From positions 36,779,637 to 36,843,636 of the forward strand of contig OU342632.1 in NCBI GenBank assembly GCA_910589415.1: a stretch of DNA of 64,000 nt, in the 5' to 3' direction. Position 1 is the stretch's first letter. The number at the start of each line of letters is the position of its first letter. Both the position numbers and the translations under genes were made by a program. A model generated the notes under the pieces. That model did not search any database. It was not told the origin of the DNA and saw only the letters and a program-made list of their open reading frames with translations. The DNA is from Malachius bipustulatus (taxonomy: Eukaryota > Arthropoda > Insecta > Coleoptera > Melyridae). Shown piece after piece: positions 25,437-38,000 of this stretch.

Positions 25437-26901
25437 TATTAACTAATCTGAAATTCATATAAAACCACTGCGTGTTAGAAAATAGTATATTATGCAACGA
25501 GCTTATAATGAAGGCTATTAATACGCGAGTATGATGGTTAAGATACGAGCCGTAGGCGAGTGTCTTAACCATCATAAGAGCGTATTAATAGCCATTATCT
25601 GCGAGTTCCATACACTATTTTTTCTACGACCCTTTTTTATTTCATAGAAAAGAATAAAAAATTATATATTTTAACAATGACCCATGTACAATTGCGGATC
25701 ATTGAGGGTAAGATAGGTTGCTATTTGCTTACGCATATTAGGTACCAAATTCTCTCTTCGTTGCTAAGATTATTCTGCTGAGACATGTTTTAGTATCAAG
25801 TTTAAAGGGCACTACTCACTACTGCGTAATTTTTATTATGCGAAGTTCGAATTCCGAATTTTACGCTTCGATTTTGAGATTAATTAATAATTTTAATAAC
25901 TGACAGCCATTAATTACGATATTGTATGACTGCGCAACGCGGGTCGCAGCGTTGCCGCTTTGAATACTATATCACGGAGCGCTACGAATGATATAATACT
26001 TTATCTCCCCATCTTTTACACGATATACCTACTTATCAAATTAATTAAGGTAACATAAAATCTTGATAAATTTTCTTTGAATGTTACTTATGTTCTAAAT
26101 TAAATAAACGTTCAGAATTTTTTTTCAGAAATACAGAACTTATATCACAAGGCAATTTTTGTCGTCAGTATGACAACTCTGTGACTTCGGTTGGCTTGCC
26201 GACCCGATCGTGAGCGAAAAGGAACCGATTCGATTGCAAATGCTCCTCTGTCATTGGATAGTTTGACCAGTGCTTTAATGAAAATTTGTATCTTAGACCC
26301 ATTAAAGCACTGGTGATTCATATTTAATATGCATATTAAAAGTTGGGAGTAGAAAAAAACACGTACGTGTAGGTGAGGAAGGGGTTTTGTTAAAAATTGG
26401 GGTGAAATTGATGGTTATGGGATGACATTGATAACTATCAATCTCACCCCGAAAGCATCATCAATGTGACCCCACAAGATATATTCGGCTATAATTTTTC
26501 AAGCAAACATCACCTTCTCTAAATGTACACTACATGAGATTAGGTTAGACACACCAAGTCATACTATTATAAGCATTTGCCATTATTGCAAAGAAATAAT
26601 CAAATAGGTACATCATGATTTTGTAGTATGTCCATTTAAGGTCTATATTACACTTGATTTTAAGATGTAAGAAAAAATATGATATAATTTACTTACATAC
26701 ATGCGGGATCAACACAACACTTACGAGACTTCACTCTTACGACTGACGTCTGCGTCGATGTCAGACGATTACTTTTCCGGCCAATTTGAACACATTTTGA
26801 AAAACTTTTGCTGAGTATCAAAGCCACCCCATAAAGTCAATTCCACCCCATTTGACGGTACTTCATTCAATTGCCAATACGGTAATGTAATCATTTTGTA
26901 A

Positions 26902-27669
26902 CCAAAGCTTTGTCCACACCAAAGAAACACAGAGGAACATTTTGTTGCTGGTTGCCGCAACCTGTTTATGGAAACAGAAACAACAGCAAAAGTTCCGTAA
27001 GCATTCTGTCCACACCAAGTAATTGAGCTTTGCGAATGTTTCGTTGTGTTGCTGCAACAGGAAACGTTGTGTCTACACCAGTGCAGTGTATGTTTCTAAA
27101 CAATGTGGTACGACGAAGAAGATTTACAGGCAGCAGCAGCTGCAATTGTAATTATTTTACAAAAACACAAAAAAAGAGTCCGTAAATGTTGGACAAGACC
27201 AAGTCTTTTAGACAGAAAGTCACATGGTGTCATACGTTTTTTAAGTTCATTAAAGAAAGATGATATAATATCAGAATGTATCGATAATAGATATTTAAAA
27301 AATTAAAATATTAATTAATGATTTTTTTATTATTATTATACTGAACTAAGTCAAGTTAAAAGCTGATGTTTTCGGCAACTACGCGACGGCTTCACGACGC
27401 AAGTTTCGAGCTTTGGGAACAAGCAACAACGTGTCCACACCGATAAAAATACCGTTGAGAAACAAAAAATGTTTACCAATGTTTCTATATTTGCTTTGAT
27501 CTTTGCCGCTAAATATGGAAACAAGCAACTTATAGGAACTTTTGTTGCTGCAACCGTAAACAATGAGGAACTTAAATAAACTTTTGGCAACATTCAGAAA
27601 CAAGTTCCAGGAACAAGCGACATAAACAAAATGTTCCTATGTGTTGCTTTCGGTGTGGACAAGGCTTTT
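26902..27669. mobile_element. PIF/Harbinger-like element, TAA duplication
   Basis: The left end CCAAAGCTTTGTCCACACC and the right end GGTGTGGACAAGGCTTTT are inverted, with matching subterminal stretches over about 100 bp (repeated GTTGCTGCAAC-type sequences). TAA flanks both ends (26899-26901 and 27670-27672), the 3-bp target type of PIF/Harbinger. It contains one short transposase N-terminal-like ORF. Confidence 0.75.
27103..27306 (+). pseudogene. Harbinger transposase N-terminal fragment
   Basis: 67-codon ORF. KKRVRKCWTRPSLLDRKSHG followed by LSSLKKDD resembles the conserved R-x-W-x-R-P-x-L-x-R-x-x-x-G segment near the N-terminus of HARBI1/Harbinger transposases. The DDE nuclease domain is missing, so this is a remnant. 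Confidence 0.55.
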
Positions 27670-27780
27670 TAAACGACGAAATTTCTGTGAAAATAACTTA
27701 ATTTGGAGAGATTCAATTTAATAGACAGGTTGAATAGATTTAATTTAATTTAATTTAACATATTTCATTTAATAGACTTA

Positions 27781-27929
27781 TGCCCGTATTCACAAACGAT
27801 AATTTCCTAAATAATTACGTAATTAATTAAATGAGTGAGATGGAGATATGCAGTTTTTTTGCAATAGAATGAGATGGGGATAATTGATTACGTAATTATT
27901 TAGGAAATTATCGTTTGTGAATACGGGCA
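27781..27929. mobile_element. 149-bp MITE, TTA duplication
   Basis: The inverted ends TGCCCGTATTCACAAACGAT continue for about 48 bp on each side. TTA flanks it at 27778-27780 and 27930-27932. Almost the whole element is a hairpin. The 3-bp TTA duplication suggests a Harbinger-type MITE. Confidence 0.85.
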
Positions 27930-28334
27930 TTAATTTAATAGACAGATCTTATAAAATTACCATGGAAACAGTCATTTTTATTTGATTTTTTTTTATTTTT
28001 ATTGTTAATGTTCCGATTTTCACATCAGTAAAAAGTGCGCACTTTCGACTCACAAGCTGTTTTCTCAGAAATTTCTTTATTTAAGGTTACAAATTGATTA
28101 CATTACCATACTGGCAATTAAATGAGGTATCAAAAAATGGAATAAAAAATAAGGGTTGCCATTTAAAAAAAATGCCGATGACGTCACCACTTTTTCGCGC
28201 ATCACCCCTATACCCCAATATTATGTCAAAAGTTGAACAACTCAAAAACAAAATCAACCTGTTTTTTATTTTTTCAAAAAAACAGCCCTCTCCGTTTTAT
28301 CGAATTTATTCCTTACTTTTCACGCGCACTGCTG

Positions 28335-29013
28335 TATAAGAAAACAATAGCTGAACCTGCTATTGTTTTTATCTACTTATAGGTGCATAAAAGTAACTAG
28401 GTACTTTATATATAGCTGATGATACAATTAATATTTTTAATAATTTATTTTGAAAAGTTCTAGGGGAAACACAACAGAACAGACCCTGAGGAGCGCTAAT
28501 GGAATATTATTGGTTCATAGATTTTTGCCTCATAGTTTCATTGGGGACACGGTGTAAGATATATCTTACACCGTGATTGGGGATTAACAAATAATCAACA
28601 CTAGCTTATAACTTGAAAAAAATTGACAGAAAAAATAAGAACAAAAATTATAAGGGTTAACAGGGCCAAATTATCGCTAAAAATCTGTATTGGGAACAAA
28701 AAAGCGATTTGGGTTGCGGAATTACTATTACTATACAGGGAATTATGTATACAATAAAAAATAATAATAGATAGGTAGATTCTAATAATATATGTTTCTC
28801 AGGTCTTGTTTGCTTTATAATTTTGAAATCAGGGTTCAAGAAAAAACGTACAGGTATCTGATAGTTCTTGAACTAAATCATTTAATCCGAATAGAATAAT
28901 GATTATGATATCAATATTGATGAACAATAAAAGCTTATCTTGTTATCTGAAATGATAAATACTGCTAGAGGTTAGTCTAGTACAAAATATGGGCTGTGAA
29001 ACGAACTGTAACA
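28335..29013. other. 5' flank of the CIB gene
   Basis: AT-rich DNA between the nested transposon block and the CIB start codon, containing the 28-bp palindrome. The presumed promoter lies here, but no core motif was recognised with confidence. Confidence 0.4.
28548..28575. repeat. Perfect 28-bp palindrome
   Basis: CACGGTGTAAGAT, then AT, then the exact reverse complement. It stands alone upstream of the CIB gene, about 440 bp before its start codon. It could be a protein-binding site or the core of a small repeat. Confidence 0.8.
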
Positions 29014-32000
29014 ATGGGTTCTTCTGCAAGTAGTTTTTCACTTTTAACAGAAGATATACTAGATGAGTATAACATTCTTACGTACCTTAGCAGATACGAG
29101 ATATTAAAGTAAGGCAACTGAACTGATTAATTAAATAAAATTAACAAACAATTTCCTTCTAGACTGTATAAAATATTTACCGATCTGGGATTGGATAGAC
29201 TGGGAGATTTAAATTTCCGTTTTCCTGTTGAGACTATAGAAGAAGTATTTCCACAATTGAAAGTACGTATACTTAATTATTTTATCGCCTCAAAATTTGT
29301 TCTAATTTAAGTTAATTTTTTTCCAGTATAATCCTTTCAAAGAAAGAATATTCAGAGTATTTTCGTCTCTTAAAGATGACCGTTTCTCTTTTGAAGATAT
29401 GTTGGATTTGTGCTCAGTGATGTCGGAAAAGTGCCCAGACACCGTTAAAGCTTCTTGGGCGTTCCGAATATTCGGTAGGTTTATCAAATTTATTTTTATC
29501 CTACTTTACTTACTTTAGGTTCAGTTCAAATAACTTATATGAGTGCATTTTAATTATATCAAATTTTTGTTACCTAATTACTTAAATAATTTTTAATATC
29601 GCTCGAGTGGGAAACAATAACAAAACCCTTATGAACAATGCAAAAATCTCACCACTCAGGCTGGTTCCTTTAATTGACTTTTGACCGAGATTTAACTTTA
29701 CACCGGGTGTCTCAGTAAACATTTCAATTCTGATAGAATACCTTTATAATTTATATTCATAGGGAGAAATTAAACTTATTAGGTGTATAGATATGAGAAA
29801 TTCTACGTAGATAATATAAATTAGTCATAAAGTAAACAATGGGCAAGGCAAGGGATTTTTTGATATTATTTTTATTTTTTTTTAATTAAACCAAATAAAA
29901 TAAACGTTGCATCGTAAATAAATGAATTAAAAAAATGATAAAATGTAGATAACATTATTGCGAAACAAATATTTTGGTAGGTACAGTATTTTATCGTTAC
30001 AATTTAAATTTAAATGTGTCGCAAATAAATGCAATCTCAAAAGATAAAAACTAAGTTTTTCCTAATTTAGTTGCTTTTAAAGTAGGAAAAAATCGGTTAC
30101 TTGCTTTTATAATTATTTTCTTTAAGTAAGTAACTATAAAAAATGTTTGCAAGTATAATGTTTGTGAAGTTTTGAAATATAGAATTTCCAGTTTAGGTAC
30201 TTCTCCCTTTCTTAGCATCTCAAGAGACTCTTAAAAAACTTTTGTTGAGACGCTCGGTATTTTTCAAAAACATTTTCCCGAAGCTAGGTACCTACTGTTT
30301 TATGGTGAATAATACCGACACGTATTTTATTTAAATGTATTGTTTATGAATTTTTAACCAGTCTGGCTAATTTGTGTACCTGAAGCAAATTAATAAAAGT
30401 GGATTGACCGATATGATTATTTTTATAAGATTGTACGAGCACTACGAGCCTTTGTACCCATTTATATAATCACAAACAATGAAAACAATTTTAAGAATTT
30501 TTTTTATATTAATTTATTATTTAGGTATGTAGTTAAGTTTTATAAATAAAAAATAACAGTCTGGTGATTCTAAAATTACATTTTTTTCTTAAATAAAAAA
30601 TAACTAAAATTTGGCTTTGAATAATTAATTTTTTTGCAATACTAGGCAACATTGATGGTGCTTGTACAGGGTGTCGCAAAATAACTATTCATAATTTCCT
30701 GGCATGATAGGGGACATCAAAACAATTGTTTTTTTGTATAAACATGTCCTAAAATGTCTGGTTTTCAAGATAGAGGGTGTGTTAAAGTTTTTTTTATTAA
30801 TTTTTTTTAATCGATTTTTATAATTCTCTCAAAGATCCTTTTGTCGATTTTGGTGGAATTTGGTAATGTTGTTTGTTGTGGTTTGTGGTAACTACACTTC
30901 TCCAAGAAATTAACGCACCCTCAAGAAATAACCAAATGTTTTTTTTTTTAAGTTTTTGTCAAAACTAAGTACTTGTCCAATTTGGACGAATTTTTATTTT
31001 AATGACAGGTTGTCTTTTCCAGAAAGTTACTGTATTGGTGTTTTTGTATGAAACATTTTTTTATAAATACAGGGTGTAGGTGTAGCAATAACAGTGTGTT
31101 TTTCTTAAAAGTTGAAACACCCTGTAGAGTTCAACAATAACAATTTCAACTTAAAATTAAAATTAAACCCTAGTCATAATTTTTTGTAACATTTTGTTTT
31201 TAGAATTACCTACTCTATTATCTGGGCCACTACTAGAGAAACACAATTTTATAGCATAACATATGTTTTTATGTTATTAACTAAATCCAATTCGATTTTA
31301 AAATTACGAAAATTACACAAAATTACACAATCATGGGTTGAAAACGAAGAATTTGTAAAATTGTCGGAAGTATACGTCGTTCTTCCCTCCCAAAAATGTT
31401 TATCAGTTATGCCTATTGAAAATGAGCGGGATCCATTACCGAGAAAAATTATTTTTTAGAGAATTTTGGGATTCTTCGGGAATACTTATCCCAGATTGAA
31501 ATTTGCCAGGAACGTAGCTCGATACCACCGACTACTACCCATTAAAGATGGTCCGGATACGAGAATTTTAAAGCCCTTGTTCAGGACAGCATTCGTTTTT
31601 TATCTCGATATCTCGACTTTTCTAGATTTAATTTAAATGCATATTAATTAAAATAAAGGACTTTGCAAAAAAAAGGAAGAACTAATAATGGAAATACACT
31701 TCTATCAAATGGTATTTGCCAGCTGTAGACAATTTACTGTCACGTTCTGTTTTTCTTTTTCACAGACTGCTTACTCAGGTAAAATTAGTGCTTATAATTC
31801 TAAATTAATAAAAACTGGTTTTGCTACAAAATCGTGTTTCTCTTGTATGTAATAGAGTAAATCGTAAATCGAAAAACAAAATGTCACAAGAGGGTAGGGG
31901 TATGGAGTTTATTAATTTTATAAAATTTATGTTTTCAACCCTTACTTCGTAGAATCTCTGCATATTTATTGATTATGAATAAAACACTAATATTTTATAA

Positions 32001-35000
32001 AATTCTACTGTATATTGATCGATGATAGAAACGTTACACGTGTTTCGCTACTTTTCATGTAGCATCTTCAGACGTAAATAAAATTATTGATACAGTAACA
32101 TAGCAACAGTATTACCTAAGTGATCATAAAACAAGATTTAAATGAATTTTTAAGAGAACTAACTAGATCATAATGTAATTTCTTCAAAATATTCTTAGTT
32201 GTTGATATCAAGAAGAAAATCAAGTAGTGGAGAACGATATGTGTCTAGCTGTTCATTTATTACTGTGTATTGTTGATTATGTAAATGTCTGTGGATCTCT
32301 AGAGATTCAAGAAAATTTAATTTAAAATAATGATCACAATGATGTAGTAATTCAATTTTGTTGTTTGCTGTTAGAGTGTGATTGTTTTCTTGTGAACAAA
32401 TTTGATCTTTCTGGATGTTTGAGTCTGTAAGAGTTTAGGTGTTCGTTGTATCTAATTTCTAGATTTCTACAAGTCTGCCCTATATAAACTGAATTTATCG
32501 ATTATTAAACTGTTCTCATTGTAATTCAGTTTATATAAGGCACACTTGTAGAAATCTAGAAATTAGATACAACGAACACCTAAACTCTTACAGACTCAAA
32601 CATCCAGAAAGATCAAATTTTGCAAAACACTTAATAGAAAACAATCACACTCTAACAGCAAACAACAAAATTGAATTACTACATCATTGTGATCATTATT
32701 TTAAATCAAATTTTCTTGAATCTCTAGAGATCCACAGACATTTACATAATCAACAATACACAGTAATAAATGAACAGCTAGACACATATCGTTCTCCACT
32801 ACTTGATTTTCTTCTTGATATCAACAACTAAGAAGATTCTGAAGAAATACATTATGATCTAGTTAGTTCTCTTAAAAATTCATTTAAATCTTGTTTTATG
32901 ATCACTTAGGTAATACTGTTGCTATGTTACTGTATCAATAATTTTATTTACGTCTGAAGATGCTATAACGAAGTCTCTCGTTATAAAGAAATAATTGTAA
33001 AGTTCATTACCATTCACTTGACATTTTAGTATATCTCGAGCGTTATAGAGATTAAAGAAAATGATAGGGGAATGTAAGTAATATCATTTGATAGGTAATG
33101 AAATAAGGATAATTTTGAGACCAAACATCATAATTAACAGATGTAAATTATAATTTTAATTGTAAATAGAAAAGTAGATTCACGAGAACAACACAGCCTA
33201 GGTAGGTATGCTTCCGGTGTTGTTTCGAGCGTCATCAAGATTATGAATAGAGATAGGGACTCAAAAACACTATCAATAAATAGATTATTAATTAAGGAAA
33301 AGATTAAGCCTAAATAGCATAGCAATAAGTACTAGGATCTATTTTTAAATTACATTTCAAGTAATAAATATTTGGAAGGAAATATACAGTACGCTATAAT
33401 GCGACTCGTCTGCTTCCGCGGACGCGGACCGAGCCGAGTCGCGATAGCCGACCGACACGCCCCACCAATGACAAGGCGGCGGCGCGGTGCGTAACCACGG
33501 CAACTCTGTCTCGCCTATATAAGTGGATGGAGCGAGATTATTACATAATTACGGTTACAGCTCTCAGCTGAATACAAGCAAGGTAAGTTCCAGAGCGGGT
33601 CTGGCCAACCGTCCGATCCAGAAAGAGATGTTTTAGTTATTTGCTTGCCGCCCTTTTCCCGACACTTCATAGGTCGGGTGTCGGTTTCCTTTGTGGTGAG
33701 TGCGTTCTAAATAGAGGAAATCGGTGCTCGGGAAGATGGAAGTGAAGGACTCGAACTGGGCGGGAAAGTAATATAGTAGGAACGACTGCTTTCCTCGGGT
33801 ACTTTCTTGTCGTCACGTGTGTTCCTTTTAGCGGAGTGTTGTTCCCTAAGATGGAGGATGTGTGTCGGTGAGAGGGGAGCCCGACGAGGGTATCCCGTAA
33901 CTACTTTGAATTAATTTAAAATCTCTAGGAATAATATCAGGCTGCACCCAAGGGGGGAAATTTTATATTAATTAATGATGAAGCTTGCTTGTTTGGTATC
34001 TCGTTTGTTTATTGTTGCTATAATTGCTATTTTGTTTGCATGGGGAATGCACAGGGAATCGTAATCACCTTTCACCTAACTCACCACTCATTTCGCTTGC
34101 ATGAGCATAGTTAATTATTGTAGGGGCTAGATTTAGCACCAAATTATTAGAATGGATGTAATTAATAATAATAATAATTTTCATTTCACTACCGTTGCAT
34201 TTCAGTGTTCTCATCGCGGTAGTTTAGTAGCATGCAGTGTTGCACGATTGTATAATTTTTCTTAACTAATCACATGTTTCGTTTATAAATGTACATACTT
34301 ACTCAGAATGAGAATTAAATTGTTTTCTAATTAAGATTACTGTTTTATCGTTGCCTAATAAATTATAAAGTTCTGCTACCACCTTTTAAATTAAGCGTTT
34401 TATCCAGAATTAGTTGGAAAGTAATTAAAGCCTACTTCCCAACTAAAATTACGAATTAATAAACACATTGAATTCCTGGATTGAAATCTTCACTGAGTTA
34501 TTGCGGGTATATAAATAATTGTCGTTAATAAATGTCGTTAGATTTATAACCGTTAATCGTTAGTTTGAATAGTAATTTATTGTAATGATACACGTTAATA
34601 ATAATAAGAACAGAACATAATTCTTTAGGTATGTTTTGTCCTTCGCTCGTCGATTATCACATTTCACAGTCCCGGTGTGTTAACTCCGCGTCAAAGAGCC
34701 TAAAAATATTAACGACGCGATTCGATCCTGAAAGGGGCTAAAATAATGCGGCTCGATGCCGCGATGGTAATGACGAATCGCCACGGTGACAGGATCAAAA
34801 TTTAGGGAAGGACCAGGCTATAATTGCCAATGATTGACAGGAACACAATTAATTAATAATTATCGAAATTACTGACCTTGTGTCTTGTCCGACTAAAGGG
34901 GCACTTGTTTTAATTTGCGAGATGTTGTAACTATTATTATTGTTCACTTTGCTCCACTATACCCACGATTGTTCCACTACTTTATACCGCTTCCTTATTT

Positions 35001-38000
35001 AATTAAAAGAACTAGGTATCCCGTTCCCGTAACACCAGCATCGACGAGTCTGGTACGAACGGCACTATGTCGGGCTCTTTCCTCTCTCGATGTTAAACCT
35101 CGACTCTTCTCTCTATGTGTGGTCCTGTCCGGTCAGGTGTCCTTCTCCTTCGTCCCGATGTGTAAAGGGATAGGAAGGGGTAGGAAACGGTGGTGTCTTA
35201 GAGAATACGAATCGATTATTCACCAAGGACGTAACATACCGCCCACCAAAATTACCGGAGGAATTTTCCGCTATCAGAAAATTGAACCAAAAGCGAAACT
35301 AACGAAAACGAAACTAACGACAATAACAAAAACGAAACGAAACGAAACGACAAGTCAGGGACGAAATTCCCTGAGTCCGTTACTGGTTAGGTAACGGGCA
35401 AAGTTTGACCAGAGGTCGTTTACAAAGACCTCTGGTCGTACGAACCGAGGCAACCCTGGCGACACCATCCGCACCAGGGTGCAGAGAAACAATTCTTCCT
35501 AGAGCCCATTTCAAAGGAGACAACAATTCATCCTTTATCAACACCAACGAACCGATATCCGTTGACTCAAACAAATGGGTTTTCGACCATTTACTCCTCT
35601 GGTGGAAATTATGAAGATATTCAGCCCTCCAACGTGTCCAAAAATCACGTTGCATCCGTTGCACCAATTGCCAACGAGAAAGACGAGAAATCTTCAGATG
35701 TGACAAGTTCACATCCGGCACCGACGACAGAGGTTCCAAGGTCAGAAAATGACCAGGGGTCAACGCGGATAGATCGTTGGGGTCGCTACTAATGGGGCAA
35801 AGGGGGCGCGAATTCAAGACGGCCTCGATCTGAACGATGAAGGTGTTCAGCTCCTCATAAGTCAAAATTTGACCACCAATAACACGGGCCATGTGTGTTT
35901 TGACGGACTTAACACCGCTCTCCCACAGTCCACCGAAGTGTGGAGCTGAGGGTGGATTGAAGTGCCATCGAATACCTTCCCCTTCTGCGGCGATTTTCAA
36001 ATTTGAGTTGAGCTCCTTGTTAGCTCCGACGAAATTGGTTCCACAGTCACTGTAGATGTCACTACAGCGACCGCGGCGAGCGACAAACCTCCTAAGAGCT
36101 GCCAGGAAAGTCTCTGACGATAAATCAGAAGCGATTTCGAGATGAATCGCGCGAGTCGCGAAACATACGAACAAACATAAATAGGCTTTAGAAGTTTTGA
36201 CACCCCTATACCTCGACAAGACAATAGGAAAGGGTCCCCCATAATCGACCCCGACACAACTAAAAGGCTTCAATTGGGAGACACGAGCGACAGGTAAATT
36301 CCCCATGGGAGGCTCCAACGAGAGGGGACGAGTGCGAAAGCAACGATTGCATTTCGACAAATAACTACGAATGACCCTACGAGCAGACAGGATCCAAAAG
36401 TTTTGTTGAAGGAGATAATGAGTAGTGTTCACTCCTGGGTGCAAATTACCTCGATGTATCTGATCAATCAAAAGTTCAACCAACCTATGCCTTCCTGGCA
36501 ACAATGCGGGATATTTAGCGTCGAATGCTAAACCCGAATGCAACAGTCGACCCCCGACTCGCAAAATACCGAAATCATCAATAAAAGGCGACAATGATTG
36601 CAAGTACTTGGCACATGGTTTACCAGAGCGAATTTTCTCCAATTCCGAAGAGAAGACCGAAGATTGAACAATTCTAACAATGTGCATGAGAGCAGCATGC
36701 AACTCAGAGACACTCAATGCACCAGTGGTCCTATTGACAGCACGACAATTGTTAGTGAAACGAAAACAACGAGCGATAATACCCTGAATTTTCCTCAAAG
36801 AAGAAAATCTTTTCAACAAAACATCGACATCCGAAATCTCTATCGTAGCGAACAAAACAATATTCCTTTTCTCCAGTTCAACATCAGAAGTGGGAGCAAT
36901 AGGAACGAGTGCTGGCCAAGATTCCAGCGGCAATCTGAGGAATTCAGGCCCCGCCCACCATGCGGAAGCCCCGACTAACTCCTCTGGTAACAAGCCCCGA
37001 GACGCGACGTCCGAGAGAATGCTACTCTTAGTACAAGGTGAATCTATAGACTTAACCGCGAACGAAAATGAATCAGTAGCCGAGTGCCACTGAAGACCGA
37101 GAATTTTCCCGGAAAAGTCCGATTCCGAATCAAAGTTGGATGACTGCTGTTGACGATGTTCAACAGGCAGATCCTGAAGCAATTGTGGATTATTAGCAGA
37201 CCATTTCCGCAACTCAAATTGTCCCAATTGCAATAGCGAAATGAGCTGATTTCTCAACTCCAAGGTTTCCTCGATTTGATTTGCCCCAATGGCAAGATCA
37301 TCGACATAAAGCCCGAGACGAATGGCTTTCGAAGTGAGAGGAAACTTCTTTGAATTTTCTTGACCTAGTTGTAACAAGAACCTAACGACACGAATTTTCG
37401 ACGATACTGGGGCGAGTGAAGACACATCAGAAGACATCGAAACTCCAGGGTCTTTAAAAACGCAATGATGCGGAATGTAATAAGAGTTTGCAGATTCCGA
37501 CTCCAATGGCACCAACGACATGTGCCCAGCCTCCAAATAATCTTTCATAAACTCTACATACATGTCTCTAATGTGAGGCAACCTCGACAATCGTCTCTCC
37601 AAAGCGAGCAAACGACGATCTGCGACATTCAACGAATCATTAAAGATAGGCAACTCTTTGCTATCCTTAAATGGCAACAATACCCCAAAACGACCTGATT
37701 CTTCTCGATAATGAGACTCAACGAACAACGACTCAGCCTCTTGTTCCTCATTAGAGCAAACCTCAACTGAAGGCACCTCCTCAACTCTCCAAAATGCCTT
37801 AAGAGTCTCTTCAAGGGTCGAATCTACCGACGCAAAACAAGCTTGAACCTCGCCCGCAACCTTCGACGAAATGGTTCCCAAAAGAACCCAACCAAACGTC
37901 GTGTTCATTGCGGCTGGACAGTTATCACTGCCCGACAAATAACCACCATGAACAATATTGGGAAAGATGTCAGCTCCTAGCAAAACATCGACAGAACCAG

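Larger units (their letters stand above)
24242..26858. mobile_element. Pogo-like transposon, deleted, TA duplication
   Basis: Terminal inverted repeats CCGTCAAATGGGGTGGAATT at both ends, flanked by TA at 24240-24241 and 26859-26860. Inside are a psq-type HTH fragment and a C-terminal coding remnant on the minus strand; the catalytic core is missing. The repeated GGGGTGACTTTGATA-like motifs near both ends (24430, 24570, 24605 and 26400-26480) look like extra subterminal binding sites. Confidence 0.75.
24036..28334. mobile_element. Palindromic DNA element containing three nested transposons
   Basis: The ends are CAGTGCGCGAGAAAAGTAAG (24036) and its inverted counterpart finishing at 28334, flanked by TATA on both sides. 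The arms are inverted copies over about 290 bp. The right arm is continuous (about 28045-28334). The left arm is broken into 24036-24241, 26859-26901 and 27670-27700 by a pogo-like and a Harbinger-like element. A third, small MITE lies in the central part. Stripped of the insertions, the element would be roughly 0.75 kb. No transposase of its own was recognised. Confidence 0.8.

Noticed and set aside
34915..35394. ORF of 159 codons starting in the element 1 LTR (and its twin at 40732-41139)
   Set aside because: Both ORFs lie inside LTR sequence on the strand opposite the polyprotein. They are by-products of the LTR and show no recognised domain.
36598..36978. Plus-strand ORFs inside element 1 (also 38559-38863 and 37465-37698)
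   Set aside because: Shadows of the minus-strand Gag-Pol polyprotein.
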